Below, in pieces: positions 36,274 through 49,551 of a stretch of 64,000 bases of DNA. The position numbers were made by a program, and so were the translations under genes. This stretch comes from Uropetala carovei. Its lineage: Eukaryota; Arthropoda; Insecta; Odonata; Petaluridae. Below the pieces are notes generated by a model that saw nothing but the letters and a program-made list of their open reading frames with translations, did not search any database and was not told the DNA's origin. Position 1 is the stretch's first letter; each line of letters starts with the position of its first letter. The stretch is taken from the NCBI GenBank assembly GCA_036926305.1, contig JAXCHB010000234.1:620001-684000 (forward strand), read 5' to 3'.

Positions 36274-38540
36274 TTGGAAATTTTTTTGAAATTTTTTTTC
36301 GAAAATTTTTTTTCGAAATTTTTTTTCGAAAATTTTTTTCAAAATTTTTTTCGAAAATTTTTTTTCGAAATTTTTTTTGAGAATATTTTTGAAAGTTTTT
36401 TTCGAAAATTTTTTTTCGAAAATTTTTTTCTGAATTATTTTCGAAATTTTTTTTTCAAAATTTTTTTCAAAATTTTTTTCAAATTGTTTTTCGAAATTTT
36501 TTTTTTGAAATTTTTTTCGAAAATTTTTTTCGTAAATTTTTTTTCGAAAATTTTTTCAAATTTTTTTTCGAAAATTTTTTTTCGAAATTTTTTTCGAAAA
36601 TTTTTTTGAAAATTTTTTTCGACAAATTTTTTCGAAAATTTTTTTTCGAAAATTTTTTTTAAATTTTTTTCGAAAATTTTTTTCGAAAATTTTTTTTCCG
36701 AAATTTTTTCGAAAATTTTTTTTAAAATTTTTTTCGAAAAATTTTTTTCCAAAATTTTTTCGAAAATTTTTTAGAAAATTTATTTCGAAATTTTTTTCGA
36801 AATTTTTTTTCAAAATTTTTTTCCAAAATTTTTTCGAAAATTTTTTTCAAAATTTTTTTCGAAAATTTTTTTTGGAATTTTTTTCGAAAGTTTTTTTCAA
36901 AATTTTTTTCGAAAATTTTTTTCAAAATTTTTTTCGAAAAATTTTTTTCCAAAATTTTTTCGAAAATTTTTTTGAAAATTTTTTTCGAAATTTTTTTTCA
37001 AAATTTTTTTTCAAAATTTTTGCGAAAATTTTTTTTCGAAAATTTTTTTTCAAAAATTTCTTTGAAAATTTTTTTCCAAAATTTTTTCGAAAATTTTTTT
37101 CAAAATTTTTTTCGAAATTTTTTTTCAAAATTTTTTTTGAAATTTTTTTCGAAATTTTTTTCGAAATTTTTTTTCAAAATTTTTTTTCAAAATTTTTTCG
37201 AAAATTTTTTTCAAAATTTTTTTCGAAAATTTTTTTCAAAATTTTTTACCAAAATTTTTTCAAAAATTTTTTTGAAAATTTTTTTCGGAATTTTTTTCGA
37301 AAATTATTTATGGAAATTTTTTTCGAAAATTTTTTTCAAAATTTTTTTCGAAATTTCTTTCGAAAATTTTTTTTCGAAATTTTTTTCGAAAATTTTTTCG
37401 AAAATTTTTTTCAAAATTTTTTTCGAAATTTTTTTTCAAAATTTTTTTCGAAATTTTTTTTCAAAATTTTTTTCGAAATTTTTTTTCAAAATTTTTTTCG
37501 AAATTTTTTTTCAAAATTTTTTTTCAAAATTTTTTTCGAAAATTTTTTTTCGAAAATTTTTTTCTAAATTATTCTCGAACATTTTTTTTGAAAATTTTTT
37601 TTGAAAATTTTTTTCGAAAATCTTTTCGAAAATTTTTTTCAAAATTTTTTTCGAAATTTTTTTTCAAAATTTTTTTCGAAATTTTTTTTCGAAATTTTTT
37701 TCGAAAATTTTTTTCAAAATTTTTTTCGAAAAATTTTTTTCCAAAATTTTTTCGAAAATTTTTTTGAAAATTTTTTTCGGAATTTTTTTTCAAAATTTTT
37801 TTTCAAAATTTTTTTTCAAAATTTTTTTCGAAAAATTTTTTTCAAAATTTTTTCGAAAATTTTTTTTCGAAAATTTTTTTCAAAATTTTTTCGAAAATTT
37901 TTTTTCGTAATTTTTTTTGAAAATTTTTTTTCGAAATTTTTTTCGAAAATTTTTTTGAAAATTTTTTTCAAAATTTTTTTCGAAAATTTTTTTAAAATTT
38001 TTTTTCGAAATTTTTTTTCAAAATTTTTTTCGAAATTTTTTTTCAAAATTTTTTTTCGAAATATTTTTCGAAAATTTTTTTCGAAAATTTTTTTTCGAAA
38101 ATTTTTTTCTAAATTATTTTGAAAAATTTTTTTTCAAAATTTTTTTTGAAAATTTTTTTTGGAAAAATTTTTTTCCAAAATTTTTTCGAAAATTTTTTTG
38201 AAAATTTTTTTCGAAATTTTTTTTCAAAATTTTTTTTCGAAATTTTTTTCGAAAATTTTTTTAAAAATTTTTTTCGAAATTTTTTTTCAAAATTTTTTTT
38301 TTGAAACTTTTTTCGAAAATTTTTTTGATAACTTTTTTTGAAATTTTTTTTCCAAATTTTTTTTCAAAATTTTTTTCGAAATTTTTTTAAAAAATTTTTT
38401 TCGAAAATTTTTTTTCGAGATTTTTTTCGAAAATTTTTTTGAAAATTTTTTTCGAAATTTTTTTTCAAATTTTCTTTCGAAAATTTTTTTCATAATTTTT
38501 TTCGAAATTTTTTTCGAAAATTTTTTTCGAAAATTTTTTT
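36274..38540. repeat. H2 block a2 (2,267 bp)
   Basis: Carries the a2 variants GAAAGT (near 36395), TGCGAAA (near 37022) and GATAAC (near 38327). It differs from the H1 a2 at 36912 (A for G at 15596), where H1 has CGG and this copy has CGA. Confidence 0.9.
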
Positions 38541-39637
38541 TTGGAAATTTTTTTGAAATTTTTTTTCGAAAATTTTTTTTCGAAATTTTTTTTCGAAAAT
38601 TTTTTTCAAAATTTTTTTCGAAAATTTTTTTTCGAAATTTTTTTTGAGAATATTTTTGAAAATTTTTTTCGAAAATATTTTTTCGAAAATTTTTTTCTGA
38701 ATTATTTTCGAAATTTTTTTTTCAAAATTTTTTTCAAAATTTTTTTCAAATTGTTTTTCGAAATTTTTTTTTTGAAATTTTTTTCGAAAATTTTTTTCGT
38801 AAATTTTTTTTCGAAAAGTTTTTCAAATTTTTTTTCGAAAATTTTTTTTCGAAATTTTTTTCGAAAATTTTTTTGAAAATTTTTTTCGACAAATTTTTTC
38901 GAAAATTTTTTTTCGAAAATTTTTTTTAAATTTTTTTCGAAAATTTTTTTCGAAAATTTTTTTTCCGAAATTTTTTTCGAAAATTTTTTTTAAAATTTTT
39001 TTCGAAAAATTTTTTTCCAAAATTTTTTCGAAAATTTTTTAGAAAATTTATTTCGAAATTTTTTTCGAAATTTTTTTTCAAAATTTTTTTCCAAAATTTT
39101 TTCGAAAATTTTTTTCAAAATTTTTTTGGAAAATTTTTTTTGGAATTTTTTTCGAAAGTTTTTTTCAAAATTTTTTTCGAAAATTTTTTTCAAAATTTTT
39201 TTCGAAAAATTTTTTTCCAAAATTTTTTCGAAAATTTTTTTGAAAATTTTTTTCGAAATTATTTTTCAAAATTTTTTTTCGAAAATTTTTTTTCAAAAAT
39301 TTCTTTGAAAATTTTTTTCAAAATTTTTTTCGAAAATTTTTTTTCGAAAATTTTTTTCTAAATTATTGTCGAACATTTTTTTTGAAAATTTTTTTTCGAA
39401 AATTTTTTCGAAAATTTTTTTCAAAATTTTTTTCGAAATTTTTTTTCAAAATTTTTTTCGACAAATTTTTTCGAAAATTTTTTTTCGAAAATTTTTTTTA
39501 AATTTTTTTCGAAAATTTTTTTCGAAAATTTTTTTTCCGAAATTTTTTTCGAAAATTTTTTTTAAAATTTTTTTCGAAAAATTTTTTTCCAAAATTTTTT
39601 CGAAAATTTTTTAGAAAATTTATTTCGAAATTTTTTT
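38541..39637. repeat. H2 block b' (1,097 bp)
   Basis: A truncated b identical in structure to 17225-18321. It has AAAAGTTTTT near 38818, GAAATTATT near 39260 and the same jump from ATTTATTTCG to an anchor. Confidence 0.88.
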
Positions 39638-40120
39638 TTGGAAATTTTTTTGAAATTTTTTTTCGAAAATTTTTTTTCGAAATTTTTTTTCGAAAATTTT
39701 TTTCAAAATTTTTTTCGAAAATTTTTTTTCGAAATTTTTTTTGAGAATATTTTTGAAAATTTTTTTCGAAAATTTTTTTGAAAATTTTTTTCGAAATTTT
39801 TTTTCAAAATTTTTTTTCGAAATTTTTTTCGAAAATTTTTTTAAAAATTTTTTTCGAAATTTTTTTTCAAAATTTTTTTTTTGAAACTTTTTTCGAAAAT
39901 TTTTTTGAAAACTTTTTTTGAAATTTTTTTTCCAAATTTTTTTTCAAAATTTTTTTCGAAATTTTTTTAAAAAATTTTTTTCGAAAATTTTTTTTCGAGA
40001 TTTTTTTCGAAAATTTTTTTGAAAATTTTTTTCGAAATTTTTTTTCAAATTTTCTTTCGAAAATTTTTTTCATAATTTTTTTCGAAATTTTTTTCGAAAA
40101 TTTTTTTCGAAAATTTTTTT
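39638..40120. repeat. H2 terminal c block (complete)
   Basis: A complete 483-bp c block. Its counterpart in H1 is cut at 18779. Here it leads straight into the a1 of H3, so this is the normal join between H units. Confidence 0.88.
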
Positions 40121-42387
40121 TTGGAAATTTTTTTGAAATTTTTTTTCGAAAATTTTTTTTCGAAATTTTTTTTCGAAAATTTTTTTCAAAATTTTTTTCG
40201 AAAATTTTTTTTCGAAATTTTTTTTGAGAATATTTTTGAAAATTTTTTTCGAAAATTTTTTTTCGAAAATTTTTTTCTGAATTATTTTCGAAATTTTTTT
40301 TTCAAAATTTTTTTCAAAATTTTTTTCAAATTGTTTTTCGAAATTTTTTTTTTGAAATTTTTTTCGAAAATTTTTTTCGTAAATTTTTTTTCGAAAATTT
40401 TTTCAAATTTTTTTTCGAAAATTTTTTTTCGAAATTTTTTTCGAAAATTTTTTTGAAAATTTTTTTCGACAAATTTTTTCGAAAATTTTTTTTCGAAAAT
40501 TTTTTTTAAATTTTTTTCGAAAATTTTTTTCGAAAATTTTTTTTCCGAAATTTTTTCGAAAATTTTTTTTAAAATTTTTTTCGAAAAATTTTTTTCCAAA
40601 ATTTTTTCGAAAATTTTTTAGAAAATTTATTTCGAAATTTTTTTCGAAATTTTTTTTCAAAATTTTTTTCCAAAATTTTTTCGAAAATTTTTTTCAAAAT
40701 TTTTTTCGAAAATTTTTTTTGGAATTTTTTTCGAAAGTTTTTTTCAAAATTTTTTTCGAAAATTTTTTTCAAAATTTTTTTCGAAAAATTTTTTTCCAAA
40801 ATTTTTTCGAAAATTTTTTTGAAAATTTTTTTCGAAATTTTTTTTCAAAATTTTTTTTCAAAATTTTTTCGAAAATTTTTTTTCGAAAATTTTTTTTCAA
40901 AAATTTCTTTGAAAATTTTTTTCCAAAATTTTTTCGAAAATTTTTTTCAAAATTTTTTTCGAAATTTTTTTTCAAAATTTTTTTTGAAATTTTTTTCGAA
41001 ATTTTTTTCGAAATTTTTTTTCAAAATTTTTTTTCAAAATTTTTTCGAAAATTTTTTTCAAAATTTTTTTCGAAAATTTTTTTCAAAATTTTTTACCAAA
41101 ATTTTTTCAAAAATTTTTTTGAAAATTTTTTTCGGAATTTTTTTCGAAAATTATTTATGGAAATTTTTTTCGAAAATTTTTTTCAAAATTTTTTTCGAAA
41201 TTTCTTTCGAAAATTTTTTTTCGAAATTTTTTTCGAAAATTTTTTCGAAAATTTTTTTCAAATTTTTTTTCGAAATTTTTTTTCAAAATTTTTTTCGAAA
41301 TTTTTTTTCAAAATTTTTTTCGAAATTTTTTTTCAAAATTTTTTTCGAAATTTTTTTTCAAAATTTTTTTTCAAAATTTTTTTCGAAAATTTTTTTTCGA
41401 AAATTTTTTTCTAAATTATTCTCGAACATTTTTTTTGAAAATTTTTTTTGAAAATTTTTTTCGAAAATCTTTTCGAAAATTTTTTTCAAAATTTTTTTCG
41501 AAATTTTTTTTCAAAATTTTTTTCGAAATTTTTTTTCGAAATTTTTTTCGAAAATTTTTTTCAAAATTTTTTTCGAAAAATTTTTTTCCAAAATTTTTTC
41601 GAAAATTTTTTTGAAAATTTTTTTCGGAATTTTTTTTCAAAATTTTTTTTCAAAATTTTTTTTCAAAATTTTTTTCGAAAAATTTTTTTCAAAATTTTTT
41701 CGAAAATTTTTTTTCGAAAATTTTTTTCAAAATTTTTTCGAAAATTTTTTTTCGTAATTTTTTTTGAAAATTTTTTTTCGAAATTTTTTTCGAAAATTTT
41801 TTTGAAAATTTTTTTCAAAATTTTTTTCGAAAATTTTTTTAAAATTTTTTTTCGAAATTTTTTTTCAAAATTTTTTTCGAAATTTTTTTTCAAAATTTTT
41901 TTTCGAAATATTTTTCGAAAATTTTTTTCGAAAATTTTTTTTCGAAAATTTTTTTCTAAATTATTTTGAAAAATTTTTTTTCAAAATTTTTTTTGAAAAT
42001 TTTTTTTGGAAAAATTTTTTTCCAAAATTTTTTCGAAAATTTTTTTGAAAATTTTTTTCGAAATTTTTTTTCAAAATTTTTTTTCGAAATTTTTTTCGAA
42101 AATTTTTTTAAAAATTTTTTTCGAAATTTTTTTTCAAAATTTTTTTTTTGAAACTTTTTTCGAAAATTTTTTTGAAAACTTTTTTTGAAATTTTTTTTCC
42201 AAATTTTTTTTCAAAATTTTTTTCGAAATTTTTTTAAAAAATTTTTTTCGAAAATTTTTTTTCGAGATTTTTTTCGAAAATTTTTTTGAAAATTTTTTTC
42301 GAAATTTTTTTTCAAATTTTCTTTCGAAAATTTTTTTCATAATTTTTTTCGAAATTTTTTTCGAAAATTTTTTTCGAAAATTTTTTT
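40121..42387. repeat. H3 block a1 (2,267 bp)
   Basis: Same length and order as the other a1 blocks, with the a1 shortening near 41261. There is no length change relative to H1 or H2. Confidence 0.9.
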
Positions 42388-45221
42388 TTGGAAATTTTTT
42401 TGAAATTTTTTTTCGAAAATTTTTTTTCGAAATTTTTTTTCGAAAATTTTTTTCAAAATTTTTTTCGAAAATTTTTTTTCGAAATTTTTTTTGAGAATAT
42501 TTTTGAAAATTTTTTTCGAAAATATTTTTTCGAAAATTTTTTTCTGAATTATTTTCGAAATTTTTTTTTCAAAATTTTTTTCAAAATTTTTTTCAAATTG
42601 TTTTTCGAAATTTTTTTTTTGAAATTTTTTTCGAAAATTTTTTTCGTAAATTTTTTTTCGAAAATTTTTTCAAATTTTTTTTCGAAAATTTTTTTTCGAA
42701 ATTTTTTTCGAAAATTTTTTTGAAAATTTTTTTCGACAAATTTTTTCGAAAATTTTTTTTCGAAAATTTTTTTTAAATTTTTTTCGAAAATTTTTTTCGA
42801 AAATTTTTTTTCCGAAATTTTTTTCGAAAATTTTTTTTAAAATTTTTTTCGAAAAATTTTTTTCCAAAATTTTTTCGAAAATTTTTTAGAAAATTTATTT
42901 CGAAATTTTTTTCGAAATTTTTTTTTCAAAATTTTTTTCCAAAATTTTTTCGAAATTTTTTTCAAAATTTTTTTGGAAAATTTTTTTTGGAATTTTTTTC
43001 GAAAGTTTTTTTCAAAATTTTTTTCGAAAATTTTTTTCAAAATTTTTTTCGAAAAATTTTTTCCAAAATTTTTTCGAAAATTTTTTTGAAAATTTTTTTC
43101 GAAATTTTTTTTCAAAATTTTTTTTCGAAAATTTTTTTTCAAAAATTTCTTTGAAAATTTTTTTCAAAATTTTTTCGAAAATTTTTTTCTAAATTATTGT
43201 CGAACATTTTTTTTGAAAATTTTTTTTCGAAAATTTTTTCGAAAATTTTTTTCAAAATTTTTTTCGAAATTTTTTTTCAAAATTTTTTTCGACAAATTTT
43301 TTCGAAAATTTTTTTTCGAAAATTTTTTTTAAATTTTTTTCGAAAATTTTTTTCGAAAATTTTTTTTCCGAAATTTTTTTCGAAAATTTTTTTTTAAAAT
43401 TTTTTTCGAAAAATTTTTTTCCAAAATTTTTTCGAAAATTTTTTAGAAAATTTATTTCGAAATTTTTTTCGAAATTTTTTTCGAAATTTTTTTCAAAATT
43501 TTTTTCCAAAATTTTTTCGAAAATTTTTTTCAAAATTTTTTTCGAAAATTTTTTTTGGAATTTTTTTCGAAAGTTTTTTTCAAAATTTTTTTCGAAAATT
43601 TTTTTCAAAATTTTTTTCGAAAAATATTTTTTCCAAAATTTTTTCGAAAATTTTTTTGAAAATTTTTTCGAAATTTTTTTTCAAAATTTTTTTTCAAAAT
43701 TTTTTCGAAAATTTTTTTTCGAAAATTTTTTTTCAAAAATTTCTTTGAAAATTTTTTTCCAAAATTTTTTCGAAAATTTTTTTCAAAATTTTTTTTCGAA
43801 ATTTTTTTTCAAAATTTTTTTTGAAATTTTTTCGAAATTTTTTTCGAAATTTTTTTTCAAATTTTTTTTCAAAATTTTTTCGAAAATTTTTTTTCAAAAT
43901 TTTTTTCGAAAATTTTTTTCAAAATTTTTTACCAAAATTTTTTCAAAAATTTTTTTGAAAATTTTTTTCGGAATTTTTTTCGAAAATTATTTATGGAAAT
44001 TTTTTTCGAAAATTTTTTTCAAATTTTTTCGAAATTTCTTTCGAAAATTTTTTTTCGAAATTTTTTTCGAAAATTTTTTCGAAAATTTTTTTCAAAATTT
44101 TTTTCGAAATTTTTTTTCAAAATTTTTTTCGAAATTTTTTTTCAAAATTTTTTTCGAAATTTTTTTTCAAAATTTTTTTCGAAATTTTTTTTCAAAATTT
44201 TTTTTCAAAATTTTTTTCGAAAATTTTTTTTCGAAAATTTTTTTCTAAATTATTCTCGAACATTTTTTTTGAAAATTTTTTTTGAAAATTTTTTTCGAAA
44301 ATCTTTTCGAAAATTTTTTTCAAAATTTTTTTCGAAATTTTTTTTCAAAATTTTTTTCGAAATTTTTTTTCGAAATTTTTTTCGAAAATTTTTTTCAAAA
44401 TTTTTTTCGAAAAATTTTTTTCCAAAATTTTTTCGAAAATTTTTTTGAAAATTTTTTTCGGAATTTTTTTTCAAAATTTTTTTTCAAAATTTTTTTTCAA
44501 AATTTTTTTCGAAAAATTTTTTTCAAAATTTTTTCGAAAATTTTTTTTCGAAAATTTTTTTCAAAATTTTTTCGAAAATTTTTTTTCGTAATTTTTTTTG
44601 AAAATTTTTTTTCGAAATTTTTTTCGAAAATTTTTTTGAAAATTTTTTTCAAAATTTTTTTCGAAAATTTTTTTAAAATTTTTTTTCGAAATTTTTTTTC
44701 AAAATTTTTTTCGAAATTTTTTTTCAAAATTTTTTTTCGAAATATTTTTCGAAAATTTTTTTCGAAAATTTTTTTTCGAAAATTTTTTTCTAAATTATTT
44801 TGAAAAATTTTTTTTCAAAATTTTTTTTGAAAATTTTTTTTGGAAAAATTTTTTTCCAAAATTTTTTCGAAAATTTTTTTGAAAATTTTTTTCGAAATTT
44901 TTTTTCAAAATTTTTTTTCGAAATTTTTTTCGAAAATTTTTTTAAAAATTTTTTTCGAAATTTTTTTTCAAAATTTTTTTTTTGAAACTTTTTTCGAAAA
45001 TTTTTTTGAAAACTTTTTTTGAAATTTTTTTTCCAAATTTTTTTTCAAAATTTTTTTCGAAATTTTTTTAAAAAATTTTTTTCGAAAATTTTTTTTCGAG
45101 ATTTTTTTCGAAAATTTTTTTGAAAATTTTTTTCGAAATTTTTTTTCAAATTTTCTTTCGAAAATTTTTTTCATAATTTTTTTCGAAATTTTTTTCGAAA
45201 ATTTTTTTCGAAAATTTTTTT
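42388..45221. repeat. H3 block b1 (2,834 bp, indel-rich)
   Basis: A b block 17 bp shorter than the standard. The difference comes from one lost 14-bp monomer near 43175 and about twelve single-base changes of A- or T-run length, all between about 42915 and 44035. Sequence on both sides in the same block is unchanged. It otherwise keeps the b structure with the 584-bp duplication. Confidence 0.88.
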
Positions 45222-45704
45222 TTGGAAATTTTTTTGAAATTTTTTTTCGAAAATTTTTTTTCGAAATTTTTTTTCGAAAATTTTTTTCAAAATTTTTTTC
45301 GAAAATTTTTTTTCGAAATTTTTTTTGAGAATATTTTTGAAAATTTTTTTCGAAAATTTTTTTGAAAATTTTTTTCGAAATTTTTTTTCAAAATTTATTT
45401 TCGAAATTTTTTTCGAAAATTTTTTTAAAAATTTTTTTCGAAATTTTTTTTCAAAATTTTTTTTTTGAAACTTTTTTCGAAAATTTTTTTGAAAACTTTT
45501 TTTGAAATTTTTTTTCCAAATTTTTTTTCAAAATTTTTTTCGAAATTTTTTTAAAAAATTTTTTTCGAAAATTTTTTTTCGAGATTTTTTTCGAAAATTT
45601 TTTTGAAAATTTTTTTCGAAATTTTTTTTCAAATTTTCTTTCGAAAATTTTTTTCATAATTTTTTTCGAAATTTTTTTCGAAAATTTTTTTCGAAAATTT
45701 TTTT
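45222..45704. repeat. H3 c block between b1 and a2
   Basis: A 483-bp c block with a private A inside a T-run near 45398. Otherwise standard. Confidence 0.87.
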
Positions 45705-47971
45705 TTGGAAATTTTTTTGAAATTTTTTTTCGAAAATTTTTTTTCGAAATTTTTTTTCGAAAATTTTTTTCAAAATTTTTTTCGAAAATTTTTTTTCGAA
45801 ATTTTTTTTGAGAATATTTTTGAAAGTTTTTTTCGAAAATTTTTTTTCGAAAATTTTTTTCTGAATTATTTTCGAAATTTTTTTTTCAAAATTTTTTTCA
45901 AAATTTTTTTCAAATTGTTTTTCGAAATTTTTTTTTTGAAATTTTTTTCGAAAATTTTTTTCGTAAATTTTTTTTCGAAAATTTTTTCAAATTTTTTTTC
46001 GAAAATTTTTTTTCGAAATTTTTTTCGAAAATTTTTTTGAAAATTTTTTTCGACAAATTTTTTCGAAAATTTTTTTTCGAAAATTTTTTTTAAATTTTTT
46101 TCGAAAATTTTTTTCGAAAATTTTTTTTCCGAAATTTTTTCGAAAATTTTTTTTAAAATTTTTTTCGAAAAATTTTTTTCCAAAATTTTTTCGAAAATTT
46201 TTTAGAAAATTTATTTCGAAATTTTTTTCGAAATTTTTTTTCAAAATTTTTTTCCAAAATTTTTTCGAAAATTTTTTTCAAAATTTTTTTCGAAAATTTT
46301 TTTTGGAATTTTTTTCGAAAGTTTTTTTCAAAATTTTTTTCGAAAATTTTTTTCAAAATTTTTTTCGAAAAATTTTTTTCCAAAATTTTTTCGAAAATTT
46401 TTTTGAAAATTTTTTTCGAAATTTTTTTTCAAAATTTTTTTTCAAAATTTTTGCGAAAATTTTTTTTCGAAAATTTTTTTTCAAAAATTTCTTTGAAAAT
46501 TTTTTTCCAAAATTTTTTCGAAAATTTTTTTCAAAATTTTTTTCGAAATTTTTTTTCAAAATTTTTTTTGAAATTTTTTTCGAAATTTTTTTCGAAATTT
46601 TTTTTCAAAATTTTTTTTCAAAATTTTTTCGAAAATTTTTTTCAAAATTTTTTTCGAAAATTTTTTTCAAAATTTTTTACCAAAATTTTTTCAAAAATTT
46701 TTTTGAAAATTTTTTTCGGAATTTTTTTCGAAAATTATTTATGGAAATTTTTTTCGAAAATTTTTTTCAAAATTTTTTTCGAAATTTCTTTCGAAAATTT
46801 TTTTTCGAAATTTTTTTCGAAAATTTTTTCGAAAATTTTTTTCAAAATTTTTTTCGAAATTTTTTTTCAAAATTTTTTTCGAAATTTTTTTTCAAAATTT
46901 TTTTCGAAATTTTTTTTCAAAATTTTTTTCGAAATTTTTTTTCAAAATTTTTTTTCAAAATTTTTTTCGAAAATTTTTTTTCGAAAATTTTTTTCTAAAT
47001 TATTCTCGAACATTTTTTTTGAAAATTTTTTTTGAAAATTTTTTTCGAAAATCTTTTCGAAAATTTTTTTCAAAATTTTTTTCGAAATTTTTTTTCAAAA
47101 TTTTTTTCGAAATTTTTTTTCGAAATTTTTTTCGAAAATTTTTTTCAAAATTTTTTTCGAAAAATTTTTTTCCAAAATTTTTTCGAAAATTTTTTTGAAA
47201 ATTTTTTTCGGAATTTTTTTTCAAAATTTTTTTTCAAAATTTTTTTTCAAAATTTTTTTCGAAAAATTTTTTTCAAAATTTTTTCGAAAATTTTTTTTCG
47301 AAAATTTTTTTCAAAATTTTTTCGAAAATTTTTTTTCGTAATTTTTTTTGAAAATTTTTTTTCGAAATTTTTTTCGAAAATTTTTTTGAAAATTTTTTTC
47401 AAAATTTTTTTCGAAAATTTTTTTAAAATTTTTTTTCGAAATTTTTTTTCAAAATTTTTTTCGAAATTTTTTTTCAAAATTTTTTTTCGAAATATTTTTC
47501 GAAAATTTTTTTCGAAAATTTTTTTTCGAAAATTTTTTTCTAAATTATTTTGAAAAATTTTTTTTCAAAATTTTTTTTGAAAATTTTTTTTGGAAAAATT
47601 TTTTTCCAAAATTTTTTCGAAAATTTTTTTGAAAATTTTTTTCGAAATTTTTTTTCAAAATTTTTTTTCGAAATTTTTTTCGAAAATTTTTTTAAAAATT
47701 TTTTTCGAAATTTTTTTTCAAAATTTTTTTTTTGAAACTTTTTTCGAAAATTTTTTTGATAACTTTTTTTGAAATTTTTTTTCCAAATTTTTTTTCAAAA
47801 TTTTTTTCGAAATTTTTTTAAAAAATTTTTTTCGAAAATTTTTTTTCGAGATTTTTTTCGAAAATTTTTTTGAAAATTTTTTTCGAAATTTTTTTTCAAA
47901 TTTTCTTTCGAAAATTTTTTTCATAATTTTTTTCGAAATTTTTTTCGAAAATTTTTTTCGAAAATTTTTTT
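45705..47971. repeat. H3 block a2 (2,267 bp)
   Basis: Carries the a2 variants GAAAGT, TGCGAAA (near 46454) and GATAAC (near 47758), and follows the H2 copy at an offset of 9,431 bp. Confidence 0.9.
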
Positions 47972-49068
47972 TTGGAAATTTTTTTGAAATTTTTTTTCGA
48001 AAATTTTTTTTCGAAATTTTTTTTCGAAAATTTTTTTCAAAATTTTTTTCGAAAATTTTTTTTCGAAATTTTTTTTGAGAATATTTTTGAAAATTTTTTT
48101 CGAAAATATTTTTTCGAAAATTTTTTTCTGAATTATTTTCGAAATTTTTTTTTCAAAATTTTTTTCAAAATTTTTTTCAAATTGTTTTTCGAAATTTTTT
48201 TTTTGAAATTTTTTTCGAAAATTTTTTTCGTAAATTTTTTTTCGAAAAGTTTTTCAAATTTTTTTTCGAAAATTTTTTTTCGAAATTTTTTTCGAAAATT
48301 TTTTTGAAAATTTTTTTCGACAAATTTTTTCGAAAATTTTTTTTCGAAAATTTTTTTTAAATTTTTTTCGAAAATTTTTTTCGAAAATTTTTTTTCCGAA
48401 ATTTTTTTCGAAAATTTTTTTTAAAATTTTTTTCGAAAAATTTTTTTCCAAAATTTTTTCGAAAATTTTTTAGAAAATTTATTTCGAAATTTTTTTCGAA
48501 ATTTTTTTTCAAAATTTTTTTCCAAAATTTTTTCGAAAATTTTTTTCAAAATTTTTTTGGAAAATTTTTTTTGGAATTTTTTTCGAAAGTTTTTTTCAAA
48601 ATTTTTTTCGAAAATTTTTTTCAAAATTTTTTTCGAAAAATTTTTTTCCAAAATTTTTTCGAAAATTTTTTTGAAAATTTTTTTCGAAATTATTTTTCAA
48701 AATTTTTTTTCGAAAATTTTTTTTCAAAAATTTCTTTGAAAATTTTTTTCAAAATTTTTTTCGAAAATTTTTTTTCGAAAATTTTTTTCTAAATTATTGT
48801 CGAACATTTTTTTTGAAAATTTTTTTTCGAAAATTTTTTCGAAAATTTTTTTCAAAATTTTTTTCGAAATTTTTTTTCAAAATTTTTTTCGACAAATTTT
48901 TTCGAAAATTTTTTTTCGAAAATTTTTTTTAAATTTTTTTCGAAAATTTTTTTCGAAAATTTTTTTTCCGAAATTTTTTTCGAAAATTTTTTTTAAAATT
49001 TTTTTCGAAAAATTTTTTTCCAAAATTTTTTCGAAAATTTTTTAGAAAATTTATTTCGAAATTTTTTT
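47972..49068. repeat. H3 block b' (1,097 bp)
   Basis: A truncated b with AAAAGTTTTT near 48249 and the same internal join as the H1 and H2 b' blocks. The three b' joins look identical, so they come from one deletion event that was later copied. Confidence 0.88.
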
Positions 49069-49551
49069 TTGGAAATTTTTTTGAAATTTTTTTTCGAAAA
49101 TTTTTTTTCGAAATTTTTTTTCGAAAATTTTTTTCAAAATTTTTTTCGAAAATTTTTTTTCGAAATTTTTTTTGAGAATATTTTTGAAAATTTTTTTCGA
49201 AAATTTTTTTGAAAATTTTTTTCGAAATTTTTTTTCAAAATTTTTTTTCGAAATTTTTTTCGAAAATTTTTTTAAAAATTTTTTTCGAAATTTTTTTTCA
49301 AAATTTTTTTTTTGAAACTTTTTTCGAAAATTTTTTTGAAAACTTTTTTTGAAATTTTTTTTCCAAATTTTTTTTCAAAATTTTTTTCGAAATTTTTTTA
49401 AAAAATTTTTTTCGAAAATTTTTTTTCGAGATTTTTTTCGAAAATTTTTTTGAAAATTTTTTTCGAAATTTTTTTTCAAATTTTCTTTCGAAAATTTTTT
49501 TCATAATTTTTTTCGAAATTTTTTTCGAAAATTTTTTTCGAAAATTTTTTT
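49069..49551. repeat. H3 terminal c block
   Basis: A standard 483-bp c block leading into the a1 of H4. Confidence 0.88.

Larger units (their letters stand above)
21190..40095. repeat. Large segmental duplication, copy 2
   Basis: This is the second copy of the 18.8-kb segment at 1-18779. It contains a partial a block, two D blocks, the diverged E region, a shortened a block, c, and then the H unit a1-b1-c-a2-b'. It keeps the full block end at 29.8-30.2 kb that copy 1 has lost. Private changes seen here include A at 26942, A at 27978, T at 30521 and A at 30617. The near identity implies a duplication far younger than the divergence among the blocks inside it. Confidence 0.93.

Noticed and set aside
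42915..44035. A distinct new block type
   Set aside because: All monomers align to standard b1 in order. Only run lengths and one monomer differ, so this is a variant or error-prone copy of b1.
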